A stretch of DNA of 5,538 nt from Patescibacteria group bacterium (GTDB lineage Bacteria > Patescibacteriota > Minisyncoccia > Phycocordibacterales > SBAW01): contig JAUPWA010000065.1 in NCBI GenBank assembly GCA_030916835.1, positions 1 through 5,538 of the forward strand. The letters are read 5' to 3'. This document shows positions 1 through 5,538 of this stretch, piece by piece. Position 1 is the stretch's first letter, and the number at the start of each line of letters is the position of its first letter. The notes under the pieces are model-generated. The model did not search any database. It was not told the origin of the DNA and saw nothing but the letters and a program-made list of their open reading frames with translations. A program made the position numbers and the translations under genes.

Positions 1-584
1 CGCATACCATCACCATGCACAAGAGCGGGTAGCCCCATATCATCACTGGTGCGTGATGCTGCATACAGCCCCCCAAGTGTGTACTCTCCTTGCAACCATC
101 CGCGATACGCTTCCTTCCAGCCCGCACGATACCAAGCGCTCAAGTTATGAGAAGACTCTGGCTGGTGCGTAAACGTTGGATCAAAATCCTCAGGATCAAG
201 CGAGAGTATGATCACCTTGATACGGTTTTGTTGCGTAAGCATAGCGGTCAGTGATTCTGCAACCTCATCTAAACTGGCCCCCGGCAACCCGGCATTTGTA
301 AACGTGCTCGGATCTTTAAAAAACACATCACGAAACGGCAGCGCCCGAGAGGCACCCGCGGCTATGATGGTTGGTTGGCGCTGTGCGACCAGTGCCTCCT
401 TGTACGGCGCATAGGAGGATGCGAAGCGCATGCTGTAGAGCGCTTGCGGGTTCTGCGCTTGGACAGCTATTGCAACACTCGACGTGTAATATTCACGCGC
501 GAGCACTATAACCACGGTCGGCAGCACAAACAAAAGCGCGATGGGAATACAAAAGAGAGTGAGTTGAAGAAGAAATCTATACAT
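1..584 (-). CDS. Membrane-anchored SGNH/AlgJ/DltD-like protein, N-terminal 194 codons (3' end beyond window)
   Basis: The frame opens with ATG at 584-582, one base after the MBOAT stop, and stays open to the window edge (194 full codons). Residues 1-30 (start MYRFLLQLTLF) form one hydrophobic membrane anchor, which would leave the rest outside the cytoplasm. After it comes IIAAGASRALPF (73-84), which resembles the G-x-S-R nucleophile block of the SGNH-like proteins that accompany MBOAT acyltransferases, with S79 as candidate nucleophile. It is followed by NAGLPGASLDE (97-107), the expected block II glycine/Asn region, and the strand VIILSLDPEDF (124-134). The catalytic D-x-x-H block would lie beyond the edge. 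Proteins of this type (AlgJ, AlgX, DltD) receive or hand over the acyl group on the outer side. I recognise the type from these motifs, length of the anchor and position; the exact family is uncertain. No Shine-Dalgarno site is evident, so translation is probably coupled to the MBOAT gene. Confidence 0.78.
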   Translation of the reverse strand, partial: MYRFLLQLTLFCIPIALLFVLPTVVIVLAREYYTSSVAIAVQAQNPQALYSMRFASSYAPYKEALVAQRQPTIIAAGASRALPFRDVFFKDPSTFTNAGLPGASLDEVAESLTAMLTQQNRIKVIILSLDPEDFDPTFTHQPESSHNLSAWYRAGWKEAYRGWLQGEYTLGGLYAASRTSDDMGLPALVHGDGM

Positions 585-585
585 A

Positions 586-2058
586 TCAGAACTTAAAGTA
601 AATAAACCCTTCTGCGCCAAAATAGCCGAAACACACTACCGCTAACACAAGCAGGTAATACCAACTGAAGCGGGCCCACTTCGACTCGGAATCGAAGATA
701 TAGAACGTACCTGCTCGCGCTTGATAGTACTGCACCAACTCCATCACCACCACACACAGAAACACGACGAGCCCAAGCCCGTTATTCCAAACACCAAGCC
801 CGGTAAACAACTCGTAGCGCACATAGTGGTAACTCAACAAATTACTGAGGCCATGCAAGAGATGTGTGACCATAAACCACGCCTGAGTAACCGAGGGCGC
901 CCGAAAGAAAATAAAACTCAGTGTGACGAGCATAAAGACAATTGCTATTTGCCACGCACGGCGCAACCGGGGAAATTTCGAAAAGCCTATAGCATCTGCA
1001 AAACGATTGCGCCACTTTTCAGTTATGGAACCAACCACCAGGTAGGTGCCGTGCATCGTGCCCATCACCACAAACGTCCAGTTGGCTCCATGCCAGAGTC
1101 CAATAAGCACAAACGTGATAAACAAGCTCGCATACAATCTCACTTTTGACACCTTCCCCCACCCAAGCGCGAGCGGGTAATACAAATAATCTTTCAGCCA
1201 GTTTGAAAGCGAGATGTGCCAGCGTCGCCAAAAATCTGCAACACTCACCGCGGCAAATGGTCGGTTGAAGTTTTCAGTAAGCTCAAAACCCAGCACCATA
1301 GCAGAGCCCACCGCTATGTCTGCATAGCCTGAGAAATCACAATAGAGCTGGTACGTAAAAGCAGCCGCCATAAAAATGAGTACCGGACCTTCAGAAGAGG
1401 GGTTTGCAAATAGCGGGTTAATCACCTGTGCTATCTGGTCGGCAATAACTAACTTTTTAAAGAACCCCCAGAGCATGCGTTCAAGCCCCCGACGCGCGCG
1501 GGTAGCATCAAAGGTGTGTGTGAGGTGTAGTTGTGGCAGGAGATGCTGCGGCCGCTCAATAGGTCCCGCAACAAGTTGAGGGAAGAACATAACGTAGAGA
1601 GCATAGGTCAGGTAGTTTTTCTCCGCCCGATAACGACCCCTATACACCTCTATGACATAGCTGAGGCTTTGAAACACATGGAATGAGAGTCCGAGTGGGA
1701 GCGCTATAGACAGGAGTGTCGGCGCATACTGAAAATGCAAAAACTGCGCGAGCGCTGCAACGTTGTGAGTAAAAAAATTAAAATATTTAAAGAAAAAGAG
1801 TACGCCAATATTGGCGCAGACACTTAACACAAGGTATACCAGCCGTTTATGGCCCTGCTGCTTCTCTATCGCCTGCCCCAAAAAGAAATCGACCGTAATA
1901 AGCCCAAACAATATGAGCACAAAGGCAGGCACGAAGGCCATGTAAAAGTAGCAGCTCGCTACAAGCAACCACAATACGCGAAACCGTGCTGGCAGTATCC
2001 AGTATCCAATCGCGACCAGTGGAAAAAAAATAAGGAATGAAAACGAGTTAAATAGCAT
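586..2058 (-). CDS. MBOAT-family membrane O-acyltransferase (AlgI/DltB-like)
   Basis: MBOAT proteins of the AlgI/DltB group pass an acyl group from a cytoplasmic thioester through the membrane to an extracytoplasmic glycan or teichoic acid. The protein has 490 residues, typical of AlgI, with many hydrophobic segments from residue 5 to the C-terminal end and no cleavable signal. Hallmarks are DFSGYADIA (241-249), DFWRRWHISL (275-284) with H281, DYLYYPL (290-296), and GLWHGANW (320-327) with H323, the invariant MBOAT histidine, followed by GTMHG (333-337). The start lies one base after the reductase stop and fits the family N-terminus. The stop is one base before the next start. Its place after an ACP, as in dlt operons, favours an acyl-ACP donor over acetyl-CoA, but the sequence alone does not settle this. 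The next gene is the expected SGNH-type partner. Confidence 0.94.
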   Translation of the reverse strand: MLFNSFSFLIFFPLVAIGYWILPARFRVLWLLVASCYFYMAFVPAFVLILFGLITVDFFLGQAIEKQQGHKRLVYLVLSVCANIGVLFFFKYFNFFTHNVAALAQFLHFQYAPTLLSIALPLGLSFHVFQSLSYVIEVYRGRYRAEKNYLTYALYVMFFPQLVAGPIERPQHLLPQLHLTHTFDATRARRGLERMLWGFFKKLVIADQIAQVINPLFANPSSEGPVLIFMAAAFTYQLYCDFSGYADIAVGSAMVLGFELTENFNRPFAAVSVADFWRRWHISLSNWLKDYLYYPLALGWGKVSKVRLYASLFITFVLIGLWHGANWTFVVMGTMHGTYLVVGSITEKWRNRFADAIGFSKFPRLRRAWQIAIVFMLVTLSFIFFRAPSVTQAWFMVTHLLHGLSNLLSYHYVRYELFTGLGVWNNGLGLVVFLCVVVMELVQYYQARAGTFYIFDSESKWARFSWYYLLVLAVVCFGYFGAEGFIYFKF

Positions 2059-2059
2059 G

Positions 2060-2785
2060 CTACAGATCGCTCAGCGCTCGCCCTGGTATGCGTACCGACT
2101 TTCCATCTACAGACATTGCTCCCTGTAGTATCGCAAGTATTGTCGCAGCAACCTCCTCAGGAGACGTTACATCCTCTGGTGCACTTTTTTTGGTAATAAG
2201 CTCGATGACCGCTTCTGGCATGTCACTATTGAGACCTCCGGGCATAAACGCTGGCGCCACAGCGCTCACCATAATCGAGCGCTCTTTGAGCTCTGCTGCG
2301 AGTGTACGCAACATACCACGCAACGCTTGTTTCGCAGCACCATATACACCACTTGGTGCATACTTCGCCCCCGGCTCTATCGCAGCGGTGGTAATCCCGA
2401 GCACATGCCCACCATCGCGCACAAGCGGCGCAAAAATTTTAAAAAACTGAAATGCACCCATAGTCTGGGGGGCAAACTGCATCTGAGCCTCTTCGTACAA
2501 CAATGAAAGGAGTGGCTTGCGCACCAAAGGCGCTGCAGCCGCATGGATGAGCGCTACTACCATTCCATACTGTGCACGCACCAGACTTGCTGCAGAGACG
2601 AGCGACTCAGCATCAGCAAGATCTGCGGTGATATAGTGCACACCCTCTTCAGGAGACTGTGTGATGGTACTGCGCGTCAACACGACCAGTGTATACCCCG
2701 CTTGGTAGAGCGCGCGCACTATGTTGCTACCCAGATACCCGGTGCCACCTGTTATAACCACTACCTCTTTTGTTCCGTCACTCAT
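2060..2785 (-). CDS. Classical short-chain dehydrogenase/reductase (FabG-like ketoacyl-thioester reductase)
   Basis: This is a 241-residue single-domain SDR of the size and layout of FabG-type ketoreductases. The Rossmann nucleotide-binding motif TGGTGYLG is at 12-19, a TADLAD segment at 53-58 fits the adenine pocket, HAAAAP (81-86) replaces the usual NNAG, and the catalytic Y-x-x-x-K is YGAAK (Y148, K152). VSAVAPAFMPGG (173-184) corresponds to the usual A-P-G segment. Two normally conserved positions look changed: the serine about 13 residues before the Tyr falls in ITTAAI with no Ser, so Thr or Ala must serve, and the helix Asn appears as Q107 in PQTMGAF. The gene starts in an ATGA overlap with the dehydratase gene, with no Shine-Dalgarno site of its own, so it probably relies on reinitiation. 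Likely role: NAD(P)H reduction of a keto group on the ACP-bound acyl chain. Sugar or other carbonyl substrates cannot be excluded. Confidence 0.87.
   Translation of the reverse strand: MSDGTKEVVVITGGTGYLGSNIVRALYQAGYTLVVLTRSTITQSPEEGVHYITADLADAESLVSAASLVRAQYGMVVALIHAAAAPLVRKPLLSLLYEEAQMQFAPQTMGAFQFFKIFAPLVRDGGHVLGITTAAIEPGAKYAPSGVYGAAKQALRGMLRTLAAELKERSIMVSAVAPAFMPGGLNSDMPEAVIELITKKSAPEDVTSPEEVAATILAILQGAMSVDGKSVRIPGRALSDL
2782..2785 (-). other. ATGA stop/start overlap, MaoC-like to SDR gene
   Basis: The dehydratase TGA and the reductase ATG overlap as ATGA. No Shine-Dalgarno-like sequence is visible in the preceding bases (GTGTTGCC), so the reductase probably depends on translational coupling. 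Confidence 0.85.
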
Positions 2786-3198
2786 GGCAACACTGTAGCT
2801 AATACTTCGCCTTCGGCAAGTACCTCACCTTGTCGAGTTATGGTAATTGAAAGAGTAACGAGCTGAAGTGCTTCACTTTTGCGCGTTACTTCACCCCTCA
2901 CCTCGATGGTGTCATTAATAAAAGCTGGCCCTTTAAAGGTAAGTGACTCTCGCACTAAAAGGGCCTTGGTGCCCGGCAGCTCCATTCCCACCAGCCGCGA
3001 GACGAGCGCTCCCAAATACATACCATGCACGACGCGCTTCCCAAACTGTGTGGTAACCGCATACGACTCGTCAACATGCAGCGGGTTTTCATCACCACTC
3101 AGTTTTGCAAATGAGGCAACAGCTTCTTCAGCGATGAGTGTCTCGAATGAAGCCGCCTGCCCCACCGCAATATCAGTAAACTGCAACATCTTGCTCAT
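2782..3198 (-). CDS. MaoC-like hot-dog fold (R)-hydratase/dehydratase
   Basis: MaoC/(R)-specific hydratase proteins add or remove water across the alpha-beta bond of acyl thioesters. The 138-residue length is that of a single hot-dog domain. The hydratase-2 motif FAKLSGDENPLHVD (30-43) is intact, with catalytic D36 and H41, and is followed by the family's VVHGMYLGALVS (56-67). The ATG overlaps the stop of the ACP gene by one base in each direction (ATGA), and GGGAG seven bases upstream gives one of the better ribosome sites here. The next gene also starts in an ATGA overlap, so synthesis of ACP, dehydratase and reductase is probably coupled. PHA-type PhaJ and fatty-acid roles are possible from the fold alone. 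In this setting the substrate is more likely bound to the neighbouring ACP. If that is glyceryl-ACP, loss of the C3 hydroxyl would give enol-pyruvyl-ACP (inference). Confidence 0.9.
   Translation of the reverse strand: MSKMLQFTDIAVGQAASFETLIAEEAVASFAKLSGDENPLHVDESYAVTTQFGKRVVHGMYLGALVSRLVGMELPGTKALLVRESLTFKGPAFINDTIEVRGEVTRKSEALQLVTLSITITRQGEVLAEGEVLATVLP
3195..3198 (-). other. ATGA stop/start overlap, ACP to MaoC-like gene
   Basis: The TGA ending the ACP gene and the ATG of the dehydratase gene share two bases. This arrangement commonly lets the same ribosome reinitiate and keeps the two products in step. Confidence 0.85.
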
Positions 3199-3425
3199 AC
3201 CTCTACTCCCTTAGCGCGCAGCGCTTCACGAATAGAGCCAAGCGTTGAGGCACCAAGCACCTCGTCCATACTGAATGAAACGCTAAACTCTTTTTCAACA
3301 TCTGCAATAAAGAGTAGATAGTTCATCGAGTCCCAGTCAGGAATGTCTTTTGATGACAGCTCGTCGCGCACCTCCTCAACGGGAATACTAAATTTTTCAC
3401 TCACGAGTTGCTCAAATGTTTTCAT
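3195..3425 (-). CDS. Discrete acyl carrier protein
   Basis: This is a 76-residue, acidic, four-helix carrier protein that holds acyl groups as thioesters on a phosphopantetheine arm. The attachment site is S33 in PDWDSMNYL (29-37). It has the W-D-S form common in discrete ACPs paired with FkbH proteins, rather than the L-G-A-D-S-L-D form typical of housekeeping fatty-acid ACPs. The third helix is recognisable as EKEFSVSFSMDEV. The gene starts inside the 3' end of the FkbH gene and its TGA shares bases with the ATG of the dehydratase gene (ATGA), so it is sandwiched between the enzymes that would act on it. A short GGA about nine bases before the start is the only ribosome-binding hint. Together with the acpS gene upstream this indicates a carrier dedicated to this pathway. 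The likely cargo is glyceryl and its derivatives, inferred from context. Confidence 0.94.
   Translation of the reverse strand: MKTFEQLVSEKFSIPVEEVRDELSSKDIPDWDSMNYLLFIADVEKEFSVSFSMDEVLGASTLGSIREALRAKGVEV
3206..3210 (-). promoter_or_regulatory. Ribosome binding site of the MaoC-like gene
   Basis: GGGAG on the minus strand lies seven bases before the ATG at 3198, inside the last codons of the ACP gene. It is the best-spaced Shine-Dalgarno-like site in the window and supports the chosen start. A second GAGG at 3203-3200 is too close to the ATG to be preferred. Confidence 0.55.
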
Positions 3426-4458
3426 GTAGCTGTATCCACGCAGGGATCTTAGATTCTTCTGTTAATTCTCGAGTAGCGCCCACAAAATACTCAGCAACGA
3501 ACTCACGTGCCGGGGTGTTTTTGGCTGTTTCTTCAACCTCCACACGCAGTAGGTGCGCACCAGCACTTTTTGCATGTGCAGCAATAACGCCCACAAAAGC
3601 ATGCTCTACCCCACGCCCAAACACGCGACAACTCATGAGCAGTGACTCTACCAGCCACTCCTGTGCGCCCGTGCGCACCAGCGCATATACAACAACACCA
3701 TAGTCACCAAACTGGTCTTCAAGCCGGCCGTAGTATACACGGTAGTGTGGGTCGGCAATATACCGCCTAACATCCTCCTCACTCGTAGGCCGTTTGAGCG
3801 TGTTAAACTGATTTGTCTTTTCCGTCAATTGAGCAAGACGCGCAACGCACGAATCCTCGTCAACGTACACATGGAGCGTGAGCCCGAGGCTGTGCAAAAA
3901 CTCCTCTTTAGTTGTGTGGCGCTTTTCCTCTTCGCGACGCAGTCGTTCGGTCACATACAAATTGCCGCGCATCTTGTCTTCGTCAGTTATGACCGCAGCA
4001 TCAAAGTAGTTGAGTGAGTGCAAAAACCGTGTGTACTCACGTGGATCCTGCGGTAATTCTGGTACTTCCACCTGAGGCAGCACAGCTCGTACGAGCGCAC
4101 GGTTAGTAGGGTCATCATCCAAGAAAACCATCGAATCAAGACCAATGTTCAGTTCTTGCGCAAGTTCGCGCAGATTCTCTGCTTTGTCCTGCCAGTTGAT
4201 GCGATGCGCGGCAAAGTGATGCTCTTTGAGGATCATATTGGGATGTGCGCGTATCACACCCCACGCGTCCTCAGGATTATTGCGGCTATTAATCGCAAGG
4301 ATGACTCCACGATCATAGTAGTCCAGTATTGCCTGTTGAAACGCGACAAAACTGTTACCTGGTGGCTGCAGCGACAGCGCAATACCGTCGGCACCATCCT
4401 CGCCAACGATGCCGCCCCACAATGTGTTGTCCAAATCGAGCACGAGGCACTTTTTCAT
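3412..4458 (-). CDS. FkbH-like HAD-IIIC phosphatase/glyceryl transferase
   Basis: FkbH-family proteins take D-1,3-bisphosphoglycerate, remove phosphate and load the glyceryl group as a thioester on an ACP. At 348 residues this is the stand-alone two-domain form. The N-terminal HAD domain starts at once with KCLVLDLDNTLWGG (3-16), with nucleophile D8 and acid/base D10, followed by INSRNN (56-61), K92 and FLDDDP (112-117). The family signature KTNQFN is at 214-219. The C-terminal half is GNAT-like and holds SLLMSCRVFGRGVE (272-285). C277 there is the likely carrier of the glyceryl thioester intermediate, by analogy with OzmB-type enzymes. The start is fixed by the D-x-D motif near the N-terminus. 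A GAGGG lies only one base upstream of the ATG, closer than ideal. The 3' end overlaps the ACP gene by 14 bases, as expected for an enzyme and its own carrier. FkbH-like proteins in glycan clusters may use other acyl phosphates, so the substrate is probable rather than proven. Confidence 0.93.
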   Translation of the reverse strand: MKKCLVLDLDNTLWGGIVGEDGADGIALSLQPPGNSFVAFQQAILDYYDRGVILAINSRNNPEDAWGVIRAHPNMILKEHHFAAHRINWQDKAENLRELAQELNIGLDSMVFLDDDPTNRALVRAVLPQVEVPELPQDPREYTRFLHSLNYFDAAVITDEDKMRGNLYVTERLRREEEKRHTTKEEFLHSLGLTLHVYVDEDSCVARLAQLTEKTNQFNTLKRPTSEEDVRRYIADPHYRVYYGRLEDQFGDYGVVVYALVRTGAQEWLVESLLMSCRVFGRGVEHAFVGVIAAHAKSAGAHLLRVEVEETAKNTPAREFVAEYFVGATRELTEESKIPAWIQLHENI

Positions 4459-4467
4459 ACCCTCATA

Positions 4468-4833
4468 CTAACGAGAAGTGCCCGCCACAGCAACGGCCGC
4501 CGCCATCGCAGCCGTATGCGTGATCGAGAGAGTAACGGGCAACTTCTTCTTACCCTTCCACGCTTCAGGCTTACCCTCTGTAGTGCGTCGAATTTCGATC
4601 TCTGCAAACGGATGTGACTCAACACCAAGCGCTTTACTTACCGCCTCTTTAGCGGCAAAAGTACCCGCTAGGTGCGTTGCTCGCTCTTTATATTGAAAGC
4701 AGTACGCAACTTCTTGCGGTGTAAAAACTTTTTGCAAAAAAGAATGCTGCATGTTTTTGCACATAGGTTTAAAGCGAGAAACCTCAACCATATCAATACC
4801 TACCGAAAGATTTTTAGCCATTATCTTTTTCAT
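4468..4833 (-). CDS. acpS: Holo-[acyl-carrier-protein] synthase
   Basis: AcpS moves 4'-phosphopantetheine from CoA to the serine of an apo-ACP, in the cytoplasm, with Mg2+. At 121 residues it has the usual length of this trimeric family. The N-terminal block GIDMVEVSRF (12-21) carries the metal-binding Asp (D14). The block FAAKEAVSKALG (59-70) carries the catalytic Lys/Glu pair (K62, E63). The C-terminal SITHT (103-107) matches the family's S-x-S-H-T with Thr for the second Ser. ATG at 4833 overlaps the glycosyltransferase by 20 bases. A second in-frame ATG at 4821 (residue 5) would give an 8-base overlap and a protein starting closer to the conserved block. Neither has a clear Shine-Dalgarno site, so the start is unsettled by four residues. 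Nine bases separate its stop from the FkbH gene, and an ACP gene lies one gene further on. The sequence does not show whether it is the cell's only AcpS or one dedicated to that ACP. Confidence 0.92.
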   Translation of the reverse strand: MKKIMAKNLSVGIDMVEVSRFKPMCKNMQHSFLQKVFTPQEVAYCFQYKERATHLAGTFAAKEAVSKALGVESHPFAEIEIRRTTEGKPEAWKGKKKLPVTLSITHTAAMAAAVAVAGTSR

Positions 4834-5538
4834 CTATTTTGCCGGCAAAGTTGGGCACGCTACGCTCGGAGCTTTGCAGGGCACGTGCAATAGAGCTCAG
4901 AATAAGCTCGTCGCTAATATCGACCAAACAACGTCGATACTGCACATTATCCTCTTCAACAATGCAGTCGCCAGTGGTCCAGCAGGTGCAGCGCGTACTG
5001 TTGAGTAGTACCCGCGCGTTGGGGTTATACAGCGGCATCCACATCGGGTCAGCGCTGTGGCTGAGAATAATACTCTTTTGCTGTAGCACACCTGCGAGGT
5101 GGGTGATACCCGTATCAACACCAACATAGAGTGCGGCATGCTCGATAACATACCCCACCTCCAATAGTGGCGCGTCAATGCACAACTCAACTTCTGGCAC
5201 CATGCGCTTGAGCTCTTCAGCAGAAGCTTTGTCATCTTTAGAGCCCGTGAGTACGAGCATGTAGTTTGGATACAATCGTCGCAAGTCTTTTAGTAGGCCA
5301 ACCATGCGGCGTGGCGGCAACCGGCGGATAACCCGACTCCCAAAAAAATGAACAGCGATATAGGCACCCTCTGCGAGCGACCAACCCTCTGGTTTTTGCA
5401 GTTCGAGTGCTACGTGCGGCGGTTTACCAAAGAGTGCTTCTGCGCGCTGTCCAAACAGCGGCACCAGAAGCTTGCGAAAGTTATCGATGGTGCGCATCGT
5501 CGGGTCAAAAAAGAAAACCTGATGGATATGCAATTTAT
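4814..5538 (-). CDS. Family-9 (heptosyltransferase-like) glycosyltransferase, 5'-truncated by window edge
   Basis: This is the C-terminal two-thirds of a GT9 glycosyltransferase, the family of LPS heptosyltransferases that move sugars from nucleotide-sugar donors onto lipid-linked glycans at the inner face of the cytoplasmic membrane. The reading frame is open to the window edge. The first possible start, TTG at 5533-5531, would leave 239 residues against about 330-350 for the family, so it is probably an internal Leu and the N-terminal acceptor domain lies outside. Numbering from that Leu, the donor-domain signatures are VHFFGS (61-66), the strand LVLTGSK (93-99) and YVGVDTGITHLAG (136-148), which contains the family's D-[ST]-G-x-x-H block (D140, H145). 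A cysteine group (C182, C184, C190, C202) near the C-terminus also occurs in many GT9 proteins. The stop overlaps the acpS start. Donor and acceptor sugars cannot be read from the sequence. The gene ties the operon to surface glycan assembly. Confidence 0.87.
   Translation of the reverse strand, partial: KLHIHQVFFFDPTMRTIDNFRKLLVPLFGQRAEALFGKPPHVALELQKPEGWSLAEGAYIAVHFFGSRVIRRLPPRRMVGLLKDLRRLYPNYMLVLTGSKDDKASAEELKRMVPEVELCIDAPLLEVGYVIEHAALYVGVDTGITHLAGVLQQKSIILSHSADPMWMPLYNPNARVLLNSTRCTCWTTGDCIVEEDNVQYRRCLVDISDELILSSIARALQSSERSVPNFAGKIDEKDNG

Noticed and set aside
208..596. Two overlapping plus-strand reading frames near the left edge
   Set aside because: The minus strand here encodes the SGNH-like protein with membrane anchor and motifs; the plus-strand translations show nothing recognisable.
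721..1149. Plus-strand reading frame of 142 codons
   Set aside because: It lies antisense within the MBOAT gene, is rich in His/Lys/Pro with no recognisable domain, and is explained by the composition of the opposite strand.
2060..2785. SDR as a nucleotide-sugar epimerase/dehydratase
   Set aside because: At 241 residues with Y-x-x-x-K at 148-152 it matches classical SDRs; extended sugar SDRs are usually over 300 residues.
2060..3198. MaoC and SDR as a polyhydroxyalkanoate or housekeeping fatty-acid module
   Set aside because: No PHA synthase, ketosynthase or FabD is present, and the overlap with a dedicated ACP and FkbH argues for a carrier-bound small acyl group.
4459..4467. Promoter or terminator between acpS and the FkbH gene
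   Set aside because: The 9-base gap, the widest in the window, is too small, and no hairpin with a T-run is seen there.
4156..4617. Plus-strand reading frame of 153 codons
   Set aside because: It spans the antisense of two well-supported genes (FkbH and acpS), crosses their junction and has no family motif.
4897..5235. Second minus-strand frame of 112 codons within the glycosyltransferase
   Set aside because: It is a shifted frame of the GT9 gene, whose correct frame carries the D-T-G-x-x-H motif.
5531..5533. TTG as the start of the glycosyltransferase
   Set aside because: The frame stays open to the window edge and 239 residues is far short of GT9 length; it is more likely an internal Leu codon.

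Overview
The window is a protein-coding stretch of a bacterial chromosome with about half G+C. All eight genes lie on the minus strand, so transcription runs from position 5538 towards position 1. The largest gap between genes is 9 bases, and most neighbours overlap or abut. No promoter, terminator, RNA gene, repeat, insertion sequence or CRISPR array is visible. Both ends cut through a gene, so the operon extends beyond the window on both sides. The phylum cannot be read from this sequence. The extreme compaction and weak Shine-Dalgarno sites would fit many lineages, including candidate-phyla bacteria, but that is only a guess.

Layout in the direction of transcription: (1) the C-terminal part of a family-9 (heptosyltransferase-like) glycosyltransferase, 5538-4814; (2) holo-ACP synthase AcpS, 4833-4468; (3) an FkbH-type HAD protein, which loads a glyceryl group onto an acyl carrier protein, 4458-3412; (4) a discrete acyl carrier protein, 3425-3195; (5) a MaoC-type hot-dog dehydratase, 3198-2782; (6) a classical short-chain dehydrogenase/reductase, 2785-2060; (7) an AlgI/DltB-type MBOAT membrane acyltransferase, 2058-586; (8) the N-terminal part of a membrane-anchored SGNH-like (AlgJ/DltD-like) protein, 584-1.

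The genes read as one assembly line in order of use. AcpS arms the ACP with phosphopantetheine. FkbH charges it with a three-carbon unit from glycolysis. The dehydratase and reductase then remodel the ACP-bound unit. The MBOAT protein and its SGNH partner would carry the acyl group across the membrane to a glycan, which the neighbouring glycosyltransferase suggests is a cell-surface polysaccharide. The most interesting inference is chemical. Dehydrating glyceryl-ACP gives enol-pyruvyl-ACP, and reducing its keto form gives lactyl-ACP. The cluster could therefore be a Dlt-like system that decorates a surface glycan with lactate (or another small hydroxyacyl group) made from 1,3-bisphosphoglycerate. 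Family assignments are firm. The product and acceptor are inference.
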